Part shown: one piece after another, positions 1-8,189 of the stretch
Layout: every line of letters begins with the position of its first letter
Numbering within the stretch: the stretch's first letter is position 1
Source: JANXXV01 sp038200305
GTDB lineage: Bacteria; Acidobacteriota; Terriglobia; Bryobacterales; Bryobacteraceae
Length of the DNA: 40,220 nucleotides
Direction of reading: 5' to 3'
NCBI GenBank assembly: GCA_038200305.1
Contig: JBBPYD010000216.1
Span: forward strand, 1 to 40,220
The notes under the pieces: generated by a model
What the model was told of the DNA's origin: nothing
Seen by the model: only the letters and a program-made list of their open reading frames with translations
The model's database searches: none
Translations under genes and position numbers: made by a program

Positions 1-2
1 CC

Positions 3-461
3 TTCGATCTGGAATGGCGGGGCGGCTTTGGAAACGATAACCGGCCCGGATACGATAACCGGCCCGGAAACGATAACCGGCCCGGATACGATAACCGGCC
101 TGGAAACGATAACCGGCCCGGAAACGATAACCGGCCCGGATACGATAACCGGCCTGGAAATGATAACAGACCGTACAACGATAGACCGGGCGATAGGGGC
201 GGTAATCGTTTTACGGCCGCGCAAGCGCTGAATGTCTGTCAAGACGCCGTTCGGGAAAGGGCACGCAGGGACGGGTACCGGGATATCGAGATCACGCGCG
301 TCAACGCGGACGATGCTCCTGGGCGGAATGACTGGATTATCGGCACGTTCGATGGTTGGAGGGGCAACGGCCGCCGCGGCAATCGCGATAGTTTCCGTTT
401 TTCCTGCTCGGTCAATTTCAACAACGGCAACGTGCGTTCCGTGCAAATAGACCGCCGCTGA
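3..461 (+). CDS. C-terminal part of a protein with G(N/Y)DNRP repeats (5' end outside window)
   Basis: Frame 3 is open from the window edge to a TGA at 459-461, giving about 152 residues. It opens with eight tandem hexapeptides alternating GNDNRP and GYDNRP, followed by a non-repetitive part of about 100 residues containing TAAQALNVCQDAV, DIEITRVNADD, NDWIIGTFDG and FSCSVNFNNG. Two cysteines, one in each half of this part, could form a disulfide, and the mixed polar and aromatic pattern looks like a small secreted or envelope domain. The function is unknown to me. This frame is preferred over the frame-1 ORF at 28-231 because it stays open past the repeat and encodes a globular, non-repetitive tail. 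The next gene, scpA, starts 42 bases downstream and is probably a separate unit. Confidence 0.7.
   Translation, partial: FDLEWRGGFGNDNRPGYDNRPGNDNRPGYDNRPGNDNRPGNDNRPGYDNRPGNDNRPYNDRPGDRGGNRFTAAQALNVCQDAVRERARRDGYRDIEITRVNADDAPGRNDWIIGTFDGWRGNGRRGNRDSFRFSCSVNFNNGNVRSVQIDRR
30..173 (+). repeat. Eight tandem 18-bp units encoding G(N/Y)DNRP
   Basis: Eight head-to-tail 18-base units of the form GGA-(AAC/TAC)-GAT-AAC-CGG-CC(C/T), with a degenerate last copy (AAT, AGA, CCG). The length is a multiple of three, so changes in copy number keep the downstream frame. The units differ mainly at the second codon (Asn or Tyr) and in the last base of the Pro codon. This is a coding minisatellite, not a CRISPR array, because there are no spacers. 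Confidence 0.9.
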
Positions 462-503
462 TGAGGTGAATACCTGGCGGCCCCATGTTAAGGTGTTGAA
501 GTA

Positions 504-1289
504 GTGTCATCATCGCTAAACTTCCACCTCGAGCAGTACGAGGGGCCGCTCGATTTGTTGCTGGATCTCATTCGTAGGCAGCAGATCAACATCTACGATA
601 TTCCGATTGCGTCGATTACTTCGCAATACATGGAGTACATCGAAAAAGCGGCTGCGCTCGACATGGAACTTGGCGCCGAATTCGTTTATATGGCGGCGAC
701 GCTGATCCATATTAAATCGAAGATGTTGCTGCCTACCGATCCGGAGTTGCAAAAGATCTCGCCAGAGGAAGATCCGCGCAAGGAACTGGTGGACCGGCTC
801 GTGGAGCACGAAAAATACAAGGGCGCGGCCGAGATGTTGCAGCAGAAGCGGATTATTGAGGAAGCAGCCTGGTCTAATCCGCAAATGCAGTCGTTCATCG
901 ATCAGGACGAAATTCCTGGTCTATCGGTGTCTCTCTTCGATTTGGTGAAGACGTTCCAGACCGTGCTGGAGCGTGCTAAGAATCGGCCCACCTATGAAGT
1001 GGATAAGGAAGAGGTGACAGTGCCGGAGATGATCCGGTTTCTGCGCACAATGCTGGATCAGGTGGGCCGCCATGAGACTGTCTCCGCCGTCGAATTGTTC
1101 GAAAAGCAGACGAGCAGGCGCGCGATGCTCTGCCTATTTCTCGCCATCCTGGAACTTGTGAAGCGGCAAGCGGTGCTTTTGCAGCAGACGGACGCGTTTG
1201 GTGAAATAGCAATCAAACGCAGTAAATTTTTCGACGACGCCTTTGGGCCGGAGATGAACATTGACGCCGCGGAAGAGGAATATAGTTAG
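504..1289 (+). CDS. scpA: Segregation and condensation protein A (ScpA, kleisin)
   Basis: 261 residues, the usual ScpA length. ScpA is the kleisin that bridges the two SMC heads and, with ScpB, forms the bacterial condensin that organises and segregates the chromosome. The N-terminal signature is clear: FHLEQYEGPLDLLLDLIRRQ (residues 6-25) followed by INIYDIPIASI and AATLIHIKSKMLLP (about 64-77). An acidic linker follows, then the C-terminal winged helix (EVTVPEMIRFLRTMLD; AMLCLFLAILELVK) that contacts the SMC cap. The start is a GTG at 504, chosen because the conserved N terminus begins a few residues later. The scpB start lies 17 bases downstream, so the two are probably co-transcribed. Confidence 0.96.
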   Translation: MSSSLNFHLEQYEGPLDLLLDLIRRQQINIYDIPIASITSQYMEYIEKAAALDMELGAEFVYMAATLIHIKSKMLLPTDPELQKISPEEDPRKELVDRLVEHEKYKGAAEMLQQKRIIEEAAWSNPQMQSFIDQDEIPGLSVSLFDLVKTFQTVLERAKNRPTYEVDKEEVTVPEMIRFLRTMLDQVGRHETVSAVELFEKQTSRRAMLCLFLAILELVKRQAVLLQQTDAFGEIAIKRSKFFDDAFGPEMNIDAAEEEYS

Positions 1290-1306
1290 CGCTGGCTGGG
1301 TACTCG

Positions 1307-2110
1307 ATGGAACAAGAACTTATTGAAGTGACAGCCGTGACGGCTGACTCGCGGGACGCAGAATCACTACTCCTGGAACCCGAATCTGAGGCGGCTCAGC
1401 AGCCGGCCACGGATACAGAGGAAGCGAGGAAGCTTGCCATTCTGGAGGCCATCGTTTATGTAACCGACGAGCCGCTCACCGTCGCACAGATGGCGGGAGC
1501 CATGGGCGAGCCCGTTGAATTCATCAAGAGTCTGCTGGATAAGCTAGTGGCCGAATACGAGCGGCCTGAGCATGGTCTGGCGGTACGCGAGGTAGCGGGC
1601 GGCTACAAAATGGCGACCAAGCCGGAGCATCACGAGGCGGTCCGGGCCTTCGTCAAGAATTTGAATCCACCGCTGAAGTTGTCTCTGGCGGCGCTGGAAA
1701 CGCTTGCGGTAATTGCGTACAAGCAACCTATGACGGCTCCGGAAATTATGGAAATTCGCGGTGTGCAGGGAGCGGGCGTGCTGAAGACTTTGCTTGATCG
1801 GAAACTGATCACGACGGCTGGGCGGAAGAACGTGGTCGGCAAACCGATTCTGTACAAGACCACGAAGGAATTCCTGGTCCAGTTTGGATTGAAGGATCTG
1901 CATGAGCTTCCGAGTTTGAAGGAGTTTGAGGAACTTCGGCGTTTGGCGTTCCAGGATGTGGATGACCCGATGCTCACCGGCGATCCCGAACCTCCGCCAG
2001 CGCCTGAACCCGGCACTGACCCCGAGCCCGAACCTATACTCGTGCCGGTGCAGGAGCCTGAACCGGAGCCTGAACCTATCGGCGATCCCGAGCCCGAACC
2101 GCAATCATGA
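1307..2110 (+). CDS. scpB: Segregation and condensation protein B (ScpB) with Pro/Glu tail
   Basis: 267 residues. ScpB dimerises and binds the ScpA linker in the SMC-ScpAB complex. The tandem winged-helix core is evident from about residue 45 to 215: ILEAIVYVTDEPLTVAQMA, then LAALETLAVIAYKQPMTAPE and IMEIRGVQGAGVLKTLLDRK, then GRKNVVGKPILYKTT and FGLKDLHELPSL. Flanking extensions are unusual. The first 45 residues are acidic, and the last 45 are a low-complexity Pro-Glu/Pro-Asp tail. The ATG at 1307 follows scpA closely. The stop overlaps the next start (ATGA at 2107-2110), which suggests translational coupling to the pseudouridine synthase. Confidence 0.95.
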   Translation: MEQELIEVTAVTADSRDAESLLLEPESEAAQQPATDTEEARKLAILEAIVYVTDEPLTVAQMAGAMGEPVEFIKSLLDKLVAEYERPEHGLAVREVAGGYKMATKPEHHEAVRAFVKNLNPPLKLSLAALETLAVIAYKQPMTAPEIMEIRGVQGAGVLKTLLDRKLITTAGRKNVVGKPILYKTTKEFLVQFGLKDLHELPSLKEFEELRRLAFQDVDDPMLTGDPEPPPAPEPGTDPEPEPILVPVQEPEPEPEPIGDPEPEPQS

Positions 2111-2847
2111 GTGAAGAGCGGCTTCAGAAGATTCTCTCGCGGGCGGGCGTGACCAGCCGTAGGAAAGCGGAGCAATTGATGACGGAAGGCCGGGTGGCGG
2201 TTAACGGCGAGATCGTCACCCAGCTCGGAAGCAAGGCGGACCTCGATCGCGATCACATCAAGGTGGATGGCCGGCTGCTGCATCCGCCGAAAAATCTGGT
2301 TTACATCGCATTGCACAAGCCCAAAGAATGCATCACCACTTCGCACGATCCGGAAGGCCGTGAGACGGTAATGGATCTGATCAAAGGCGTGAAGACGCGG
2401 GTGTATCCGGTTGGCCGTTTGGATTACCATAGCGAAGGCTTGCTGCTGCTGACCAACGACGGGGAGTTTGCAAACCGGATCACGTCGGCCGCGAGTCATG
2501 TCCAGAAAACATATCTGGTAAAGGCGAATGGGCCGCTCACTGAGGATCAGGAAAAGCAGTTCCGGACAGGCGTTTCTTTGCATGGCCAACGGACCGCTCC
2601 GGCCGAAATCAAACTGGTGAAGAAGGCCGACAATCCGTGGTATGAGGTGCGGATTTACGAAGGCCGGCAGAACCAGATCCGCATCATGTTTAAGAATTTC
2701 GGCCGTTTGGTGGAGAAGCTGAAACGCGTACGGATTGGGCCGCTCGAATTGGGCACGCTGAAGGGCGGCGAGTTCCGGTATTTGACCACGAAGGAAGTGG
2801 ACCGGTTCAAGAAGCTGCTCAAAATGGACGCGGATGCCGGCGAGTAA
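2107..2847 (+). CDS. rluB: 23S rRNA pseudouridine synthase, RluB/RsuA family
   Basis: 246 residues. Enzymes of this family isomerise a specific uridine in rRNA to pseudouridine; genes beside scpAB are usually the RluB type acting on 23S rRNA. An N-terminal S4 RNA-binding domain spans residues 1-60 (RLQKILSRAGVTSRRKAEQL). The catalytic motif GRLDYHSEGLLLLTNDGE places the nucleophilic Asp at about residue 106. The C-terminal NQIRIMF motif (RQNQIRIMFKNFGRLVEKLKR) is conserved. It usually reads NRQIRRMF, so the exact target base is less certain than the family. The start overlaps the scpB stop by four bases, and the 3' end overlaps the CoA-binding gene by 14 bases. Confidence 0.9.
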   Translation: MSEERLQKILSRAGVTSRRKAEQLMTEGRVAVNGEIVTQLGSKADLDRDHIKVDGRLLHPPKNLVYIALHKPKECITTSHDPEGRETVMDLIKGVKTRVYPVGRLDYHSEGLLLLTNDGEFANRITSAASHVQKTYLVKANGPLTEDQEKQFRTGVSLHGQRTAPAEIKLVKKADNPWYEVRIYEGRQNQIRIMFKNFGRLVEKLKRVRIGPLELGTLKGGEFRYLTTKEVDRFKKLLKMDADAGE

Positions 2848-3223
2848 GGACATCCTCCGGATGGCCCGGACCATCGCGGTTGTTGGACTTTCCCATAAAA
2901 GGATGCGGCCGAGTTACGGCGTATCCGAATACATGCAGCACGCCGGCTATCGCATTATCCCAGTGAATCCCGCCGAGACGGAAGTACTCGGCGAGAAAGC
3001 ATATCCAGACCTGGAGTCCATTCCAGAACCGGTGGATGTTGTGAATATTTTCCGGCGCTCGGAGTTCGTAGGGCCCATTGTGGACGCCGCGATTCGGATC
3101 GGCGCCAAGGCTGTGTGGATGCAGGAAGATGTGGTGGACGAAGCCGCGGCGGAGAAGGCCCGGGCCGCCGGACTAGCAGTGGTGATGGACCGCTGCATTC
3201 TGAAAGAACACAGAAAGCTTTGA
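2834..3223 (+). CDS. CoA-binding domain protein (YccU type)
   Basis: 129 residues forming a single Rossmann-like CoA-binding domain (PF13380 type). Visible motifs are IAVVGLSHKRMRPSYGVSEY near the N terminus (nucleotide loop and the RPSY signature), YRIIPVNP, a central VDVVNIFRRSE, AVWMQEDVVDE, and the C-terminal VVMDRCILKEH, which corresponds to the MDRC motif of the family. The family is widespread and binds CoA in vitro, but its physiological role is not established. The start at 2834 overlaps the upstream gene; ATG 2861 is an alternative that would begin just before the first beta strand. It ends only 14 bases from the convergent tadC gene. Confidence 0.88.
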   Translation: MPASKDILRMARTIAVVGLSHKRMRPSYGVSEYMQHAGYRIIPVNPAETEVLGEKAYPDLESIPEPVDVVNIFRRSEFVGPIVDAAIRIGAKAVWMQEDVVDEAAAEKARAAGLAVVMDRCILKEHRKL

Positions 3224-3237
3224 TTTGCTGTGGAGTC

Positions 3238-4170
3238 TTACTTGTTTCCGATCCCGCCCTTCAAATCGTGTAAGACGCTGAGCACCCCAGGCACAAGCGT
3301 AATCACAAACAACACCGGCAGGATAAACAGAATAATAGGGAACAGCATTTTGATTCCGGCCTTGGCTACAGCGGCTTCCGACCGCAACCGCCGGCGCGTG
3401 CGGAGTGAATCGGCGTAGACTTTTAACGCCTGGGAAAGGCTGGTGCCGAATCGCTCGCTTTGCACGATCATTGCGGAAAGCGACTTGATGTCTTCAATCC
3501 CCGTCCGCCGCACCAACTGCTGGAAAGCTTTGCTGCGATCCTGACCAGCTTTCACCTGCATTACGACCGTGTAGAACTCTGACGCCAGCTCCGGGTATAT
3601 GTGCTGCATCTCTTCGCTGACCCGCAGCAGCGCCTGATCCAGAGCCAGTCCCGTGCCGAGCACGATTCCCAGCAGATCCACCGTGTCCGGCAACGCCTGT
3701 TGCAATTTTTGGCGGTACCGTTTTACCAGATGATGCAGCACCTGCGGAGGCAGCAGATATCCCAGTAAACCAGCCGCCATGACGCCGCCAAATTTGTTGG
3801 AAATGGGGTTGTCGCGTTGCAGGTAAAGCATGCCGCCCAGAAGTATAAGAGCAAAGATCAACTGGCCGATGGCATAGCGCGCCAACGCGCTCCGGTTGCG
3901 GATGCCGGCTTGCGCCAGTTCCTTTTCCGTCTCGCCCAGCCAATCTTCGCCGCCCGGCATCAGGCTGATCACATACAGAAAACTATTGAGCAAACCGCCA
4001 CCCGCCTTGCGCCGTGGTGCGCGGGAGGCGGCCACCATGGCGTGCGCCTGTAGCTCCTCCAACCTATCGCCGAGCGGGTCCTGCTGTTCCTGAAACAACT
4101 GAAGGCCCGACCACGTCATCGCCACCAGGATTGTAAAAGCGAGCAGGAAAAAAACGATTCCAAATAGCAT
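3238..4170 (-). CDS. tadC: TadC, type II secretion F-domain inner-membrane protein
   Basis: 310 residues. TadC is one of the two platform proteins of the Tad (type IVb/Flp) pilus machine and works with TadB and the CpaF ATPase. A transmembrane segment lies at residues 3-22. A hydrophobic pair follows at about 100-145. The T2SF domain lies between (LQQALPDTVDLLGIVLGTGL, then SLSAMIVQSERFGTSLSQAL), and a last hydrophobic segment at about 275-300 reads KMLFPIILFILPVLFVITLV. The length is normal. It is the last gene of the tad block and lies 10 bases after tadB. The gap to the convergent CoA-binding gene is too short for a long terminator. Confidence 0.93.
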   Translation of the reverse strand: MLFGIVFFLLAFTILVAMTWSGLQLFQEQQDPLGDRLEELQAHAMVAASRAPRRKAGGGLLNSFLYVISLMPGGEDWLGETEKELAQAGIRNRSALARYAIGQLIFALILLGGMLYLQRDNPISNKFGGVMAAGLLGYLLPPQVLHHLVKRYRQKLQQALPDTVDLLGIVLGTGLALDQALLRVSEEMQHIYPELASEFYTVVMQVKAGQDRSKAFQQLVRRTGIEDIKSLSAMIVQSERFGTSLSQALKVYADSLRTRRRLRSEAAVAKAGIKMLFPIILFILPVLFVITLVPGVLSVLHDLKGGIGNK

Positions 4171-4180
4171 CCGCGATCTC

Positions 4181-5146
4181 CTATAACTTCGGATTCGCCA
4201 GTTTCCGGATCACCAGAATGCCGACGATTTCCGAGATGATGGCATACGTCAAAAATTTGCTGCCCGTTTCGTCCGTGTACAGCAGCTTGATATATTCGGG
4301 CTTCAGGAACCAGAAGCCAATCCCGACCACCAGCGGTAACGAACAGAGAAGGCCGGCCGAAAGGCGCTGCTGGGCGGTGGCGGCGGTCAGCTTGGCCGCA
4401 AGGTTCAGACGTTCGCGGACCAGCGTCGCCAGATTCTCCAGAACCGTCACCATGTTCGCGCCGGTCTGCCGTTGCAGAATCAGCCCGGTGATGAAAAATT
4501 TGAGATCGATCAATGGAACCCGCGAACCGAGATTGTGCAGCGCCGCCTCAATCTGCGATCCGAGCGCGAGTTCTTCCAGCACCTTGCGGAATTCCATGCG
4601 GACGGGATCGAACGTTTCCTGCGAAATGGTCTCAAGACCCGCGTGAATGTTATGCCCCGCGCGCATGGAACGGTTGAACAGATCGATCGCGTCCGGCAAC
4701 TGCTCTTCAAACTTCTTGAGCCGCCGCTTCCGCTTGAAATTCACATACAGAATCGGGATAGACCCAAGCGCGGCAGCCAACAGCAGCCGCAGGACGAACA
4801 TCGAGATCAGAAATCCGAAGAGGATGTAGAAAAATACGGCGACAATCACAGTCAGAGTAAATACTTCGGCTGCGCGATACTTGAGATTCGCCTGATCGAT
4901 ATTCATTTGCAATCTGCGAAGTATTCCGATCCACGATACGAAATCACCCAGTGCCGCAAGGGGGCCGCGCTTCTCGCGTTTGAAGAGATCGGGAGTGGAT
5001 CGCGCGCGGACACCGGTGCGCGCGCGAAGCTCGCGCAAACGGCCCGCCAGCACCTCCTGCGATTCCTGCCGCGGGACGTTCCACACCATGTAACCAGCGA
5101 AAAACAGCGCCGCCGCAAAGATCGGGAATGCAACGAAGAGAAACAT
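4181..5146 (-). CDS. tadB: TadB, type II secretion F-domain inner-membrane protein
   Basis: 321 residues. This is the partner of TadC in the pilus platform. Membrane segments are seen at residues 1-22, about 98-140 (two adjacent) and 255-275, with a last one near the C terminus (FLTYAIISEIVGILVI). The T2SF domain begins at FEEQLPDAIDLFNRSMRAGH and includes FITGLILQRQTGANMVTVLE, a classic TadB signature. Its stop is directly adjacent to the following intergenic bases and its start abuts the cpaF stop (5147), so the two are tightly coupled. Confidence 0.94.
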   Translation of the reverse strand: MFLFVAFPIFAAALFFAGYMVWNVPRQESQEVLAGRLRELRARTGVRARSTPDLFKREKRGPLAALGDFVSWIGILRRLQMNIDQANLKYRAAEVFTLTVIVAVFFYILFGFLISMFVLRLLLAAALGSIPILYVNFKRKRRLKKFEEQLPDAIDLFNRSMRAGHNIHAGLETISQETFDPVRMEFRKVLEELALGSQIEAALHNLGSRVPLIDLKFFITGLILQRQTGANMVTVLENLATLVRERLNLAAKLTAATAQQRLSAGLLCSLPLVVGIGFWFLKPEYIKLLYTDETGSKFLTYAIISEIVGILVIRKLANPKL

Positions 5147-6463
5147 CTACTTGTCTTTCACTTCCATTTCCTCGTTGAAGATGGAATCCGGAAGGCGGAC
5201 GCCATACGCCTTCAGCCGCTCCAGGCAGCGAGGACGGTAGCCCGTCGCCCGGAACTTGCCCAACGTTTTCCCGCGCGGACTCAATCCGGTGCGTTCAAAC
5301 ACGAAGATATCTTCCATGTTCACGTGCTCGTCTTCAATATCGGCCACTTCGCTGATGCTCATGATCTTTCTGCTGCCGTCGTTGAGCCGGCTCGCGTGAA
5401 TCACAATATGCACCGCCGACGTCAGCATCTGGCGCACTACTTTATCCGGAATGCTCGAACTTGCCATCATCACCATGGTTTCCAAACGCGAAAATGCATC
5501 GCGCGCCGAGTTGGCATGGCACGTAGTCATCGATCCGTCGTGACCCGTATTCATCGCCTGCATCATATCCAGTGCTTCAGCGCCGCGGCATTCGCCAATC
5601 AGAATGCGGTCCGGACGCATACGAAGGGCATTGATAACCAGGTCGCGCTGCGTAATGGCTCCGGCGCCCTCAATGTTCATCGGCCTGGTTTCCAGACGGA
5701 CGATATGCGACTGCTGCACCTGCAACTCCGCCGTATCTTCAATGGTGACGATGCGTTCTTCTTCCGGGATGAAGAGCGAAAGCGTATTCAGCATCGTGGT
5801 TTTGCCGGAACCGGAACCGCCGGAAACAACAATGTTCAAGCGGGCTTCGGTGCAGCCACCCAGAAAATCGAGCATCCCCGTGGTGAGGGACTCATTCTTC
5901 AAAAGATCTTCGGTGGTCAGCAGTTTCTTGCCGAAGCGCCGGATGGACAGAATGGGTCCAATGAGAGACAGCGGCGGAATAACGGCGCACACGCGGGAGC
6001 CGTCAGCCAGGCGCGCGTCCACAATGGGAGAGGAGTCGTCGATCCGGCGGCCGATGTTTGACACGATGCGGTCGATGATCATCCGCACATGCGCCTGATC
6101 CTTGAAGCGGACATTGGTTTCCACCAGCTTGCCGCCGCGTTCGACATAAATGCTGTCGAAACCGTTCACCATAATGTCGCTGATGGTCGGATCCTTCAGC
6201 AGTGGTTCCAGCGGTCCAAGTCCAAATACTTCGTCGAGCACTTCTTCGATCAGCCGCTCGCGCTCGGCCAGAGTCATCGGAATGGATTGGTCGGCAATCA
6301 GACGCTCCACCACGTTCCCAATCTGTTCGCGGACGCCTTCTTTATTCAGCGCGCGAAGCTGATCGGGCGAGAGCGAATTCAGCAGCTTGGAATGGATCTG
6401 CGTCTTTACCAAAAACCAACGGTCTGCGCCGGTAGCTGGTCTGACAACGGGGCGAGTGCCCAT
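5147..6463 (-). CDS. cpaF: CpaF/TadA pilus assembly ATPase
   Basis: 438 residues. This is the hexameric secretion ATPase that powers Flp pilin polymerisation. Key motifs are Walker A GGSGSGKTT at 215-223, an Asp box around IVTIEDTAELQ (238-248), Walker B RILIGECRG at about 286-294 (with the C-R-G end typical of TadA), and the His box GHDGSMTTCHANS at 308-320. The N-terminal domain contains GLGPLEPLLKDPTISDIMVN, shared by all CpaF proteins. All catalytic residues are intact, so the motor should be functional. The first 20 residues of the chosen ORF are not conserved; a GTG or ATG further in could be the true start. It sits between cpaE (36-base gap) and tadB. Confidence 0.96.
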   Translation of the reverse strand: MGTRPVVRPATGADRWFLVKTQIHSKLLNSLSPDQLRALNKEGVREQIGNVVERLIADQSIPMTLAERERLIEEVLDEVFGLGPLEPLLKDPTISDIMVNGFDSIYVERGGKLVETNVRFKDQAHVRMIIDRIVSNIGRRIDDSSPIVDARLADGSRVCAVIPPLSLIGPILSIRRFGKKLLTTEDLLKNESLTTGMLDFLGGCTEARLNIVVSGGSGSGKTTMLNTLSLFIPEEERIVTIEDTAELQVQQSHIVRLETRPMNIEGAGAITQRDLVINALRMRPDRILIGECRGAEALDMMQAMNTGHDGSMTTCHANSARDAFSRLETMVMMASSSIPDKVVRQMLTSAVHIVIHASRLNDGSRKIMSISEVADIEDEHVNMEDIFVFERTGLSPRGKTLGKFRATGYRPRCLERLKAYGVRLPDSIFNEEMEVKDK

Positions 6464-6499
6464 CTAGCGGGTGCTCCAGTGTGCGAAACAGGTCATTGA

Positions 6500-7672
6500 T
6501 TATGCCGATTGTGCCACAGTCTTTTTCGCCGCCGTTGCTTTATCCACGAACAACCGGAATGCCTTGTCGAACTCGGGCGCCAGTTGGCGATCCGCCACCA
6601 GAGGCCGCGCCTTATTGACGGATGTGAGCAGCGCCGGCGTGGACGGAATCCCATAAAACACGGACTGATTCAGCGTCTGCTGGATCTGTTCCAAGCTCGA
6701 ATAGTTTGGGCTGTTCCGTTTCTGATATTGGTTGCACACTACCTTGATCTGATCCTGGCTGAAACCCATACGCATCAGGTACGCAATGTAGCGTTGGGCA
6801 TTTCGAATGGACGGAAATTCTTGGGTGATTACCAGGAAGATCGTAGTGGATGCCTGCAACGCACCAAGCACAATGTCATCAGACACGGACCGCCCGGCAT
6901 CGACAACAATCGATTCATACTTTTCCACCAGAAACGTTCCGAACTCGCGGAACATGGCCTCGGAAAAGTATCCCCGCTGCTCAAGCGCGTCCGGCGGGCC
7001 AACAAGAAAGAAGCCCAGCGGATCGCGCGTTACGAAACCTTCAAACAACGCCTGATCCATGCGCGCAAGATTTTCGCCGACTTCCTGCAGCGTGTACTGC
7101 GGCGCCGCGCCCAGTTGCATCGCCACATCGTTTCCAATCGCATCGAGGTCGATCAACACGGTCTGCTGTTTACGTTGCGCCAGAACCGAAGCGAAATTGA
7201 CCGCGAGACTCGTCGCGCCCACTCCGCCCTTCGTTCCAAGAAAACTATAGATGCGCCCCAGTTTACTTGCGCCGGTATTCGCGCGCCGGGGGGTCTTCTC
7301 TAACTTGGCGACGGCATCCTTGAAATCGCTGCGCCGCAAGGGCAGCAACAGGAAATCGTTCGCGCCCGCGCGAATGGTGGCCACCACCGCTTCGCCATCG
7401 CCGTTATAGTTGGCGGCCATGATGTACAAGTCGGGCGCCGCCGCGCGTACTTTCTCCAGGATGCGCAATCCTTCGTCCGTGTCGCCGCCGATATCGAGTA
7501 TCAGGGCCGCTTCCGGGTAGCGCTCCAGATCCTGCAGCACGCGAATGTACAGGTTCGATGCGACTTCCGCGTATTCGGACAGAACCTTGGCGTTCGGCTG
7601 ATTCAGAAGATTTTCGCGAATCGATTCGCGAAACTGTTCGTCCGTGGACGCGACTAAAAGTGAGATCGGCAT
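6500..7672 (-). CDS. cpaE: CpaE/TadZ pilus localisation ATPase-like protein
   Basis: 390 residues in two parts. Residues 1-125 form a receiver-like domain (LILDIGGD around Asp60; GANDFLLLPLRRSDF at its end). Residues 138-390 form a ParA/MinD-type domain. Proteins of this family direct the Tad apparatus to its cellular site. The deviant Walker A reads GTKGGVGATSLAVNFA (146-161): the first signature Lys is present but the second P-loop Lys is Ala, as in many CpaE proteins, so ATP hydrolysis may be weak or absent. Downstream elements TVLIDLDAIGNDVAMQLG and SIVVDAGRSVSDD match the family. Only one base separates its start from the end of the second tadE-like gene. Confidence 0.92.
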   Translation of the reverse strand: MPISLLVASTDEQFRESIRENLLNQPNAKVLSEYAEVASNLYIRVLQDLERYPEAALILDIGGDTDEGLRILEKVRAAAPDLYIMAANYNGDGEAVVATIRAGANDFLLLPLRRSDFKDAVAKLEKTPRRANTGASKLGRIYSFLGTKGGVGATSLAVNFASVLAQRKQQTVLIDLDAIGNDVAMQLGAAPQYTLQEVGENLARMDQALFEGFVTRDPLGFFLVGPPDALEQRGYFSEAMFREFGTFLVEKYESIVVDAGRSVSDDIVLGALQASTTIFLVITQEFPSIRNAQRYIAYLMRMGFSQDQIKVVCNQYQKRNSPNYSSLEQIQQTLNQSVFYGIPSTPALLTSVNKARPLVADRQLAPEFDKAFRLFVDKATAAKKTVAQSA

Positions 7673-7673
7673 A

Positions 7674-8189
7674 TTATGGCAGGCACGCGTTCTGCTCGGG
7701 ATCGCAGCCTGCCCCCTCCATTGGCAGAGAAGTACGAAAATCGGGCAAAGCCACTGGAGGCAGCCCGAGAAAACTCATGAACCGGGTGAACTGATAGCTG
7801 TTGATGGTTACGGTGACTGCATCGGGAACACAAGCCGTGCTGCATTCGCCATCGCAATTGAAATCGGCGAGTGAACCGGTATCGGGATCGCGCGAGAAGT
7901 ACTTGACGCTGATGTCGGCTTGCCCGTTCCGGAACTGGTCCACGTCCACCATCATTGGAACGTGGCTCCTCATATAACTGATCACGTTGCCGCCGGATCC
8001 CGTCCAGCAATGTGTGGTCGCATAGCGCGCCCCGTCGCGCGTGTAATCCACAATGCTGTGCCACACCCATAGCAGTTGCGCGGTAAAGATGATCATGAAC
8101 GTCAGCGGCATCAGCAGGCCGGCGAACGTGATCGCATACTCCACCGTGGCCTGTCCCGATTCTTGGAGCCGTCCGCTGCGCCGCGCCAT
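7674..8189 (-). CDS. TadE-like pseudopilin (second copy)
   Basis: 171 residues from the chosen start. TadE-family minor pilins are processed like prepilins and help pilus assembly. The N terminus MARRSGRLQESGQATVEYAI carries the prepilin-type junction: Gly, then QATVEY with Glu at +5. A hydrophobic helix follows (FAGLLMPLTFMIIFTAQLLW), then the typical SIVDYTRDGARYATTHCW segment and a C-terminal globular part with several cysteines. A longer in-frame ORF reaches 8357, but that extension lies inside the upstream gene. GGAGG lies six bases before ATG 8189 and three before ATG 8192, so 8189 is preferred. The start overlaps the stop of the previous gene. Confidence 0.87.
   Translation of the reverse strand: MARRSGRLQESGQATVEYAITFAGLLMPLTFMIIFTAQLLWVWHSIVDYTRDGARYATTHCWTGSGGNVISYMRSHVPMMVDVDQFRNGQADISVKYFSRDPDTGSLADFNCDGECSTACVPDAVTVTINSYQFTRFMSFLGLPPVALPDFRTSLPMEGAGCDPEQNACLP

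Noticed and set aside
30..173. Possible CRISPR array
   Set aside because: Units are contiguous 18-mers without spacers and read as codons.
28..231. Plus-strand ORF with ITGPD repeats in frame 1
   Set aside because: It is the other-frame reading of the 18-bp repeat. Frame 3 remains open to 461 and gives a globular domain.
1630..2874. 414-residue minus-strand ORF opposite scpB and the pseudouridine synthase
   Set aside because: It is antisense to conserved genes and includes Ser-Gly runs that mirror the Pro-Glu tail of ScpB.
4472..6061. 529-residue plus-strand ORF opposite tadB and cpaF
   Set aside because: It overlaps two firmly identified genes completely and its product is His/Arg/Gln-rich with no domain. 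It is a high-GC shadow frame.
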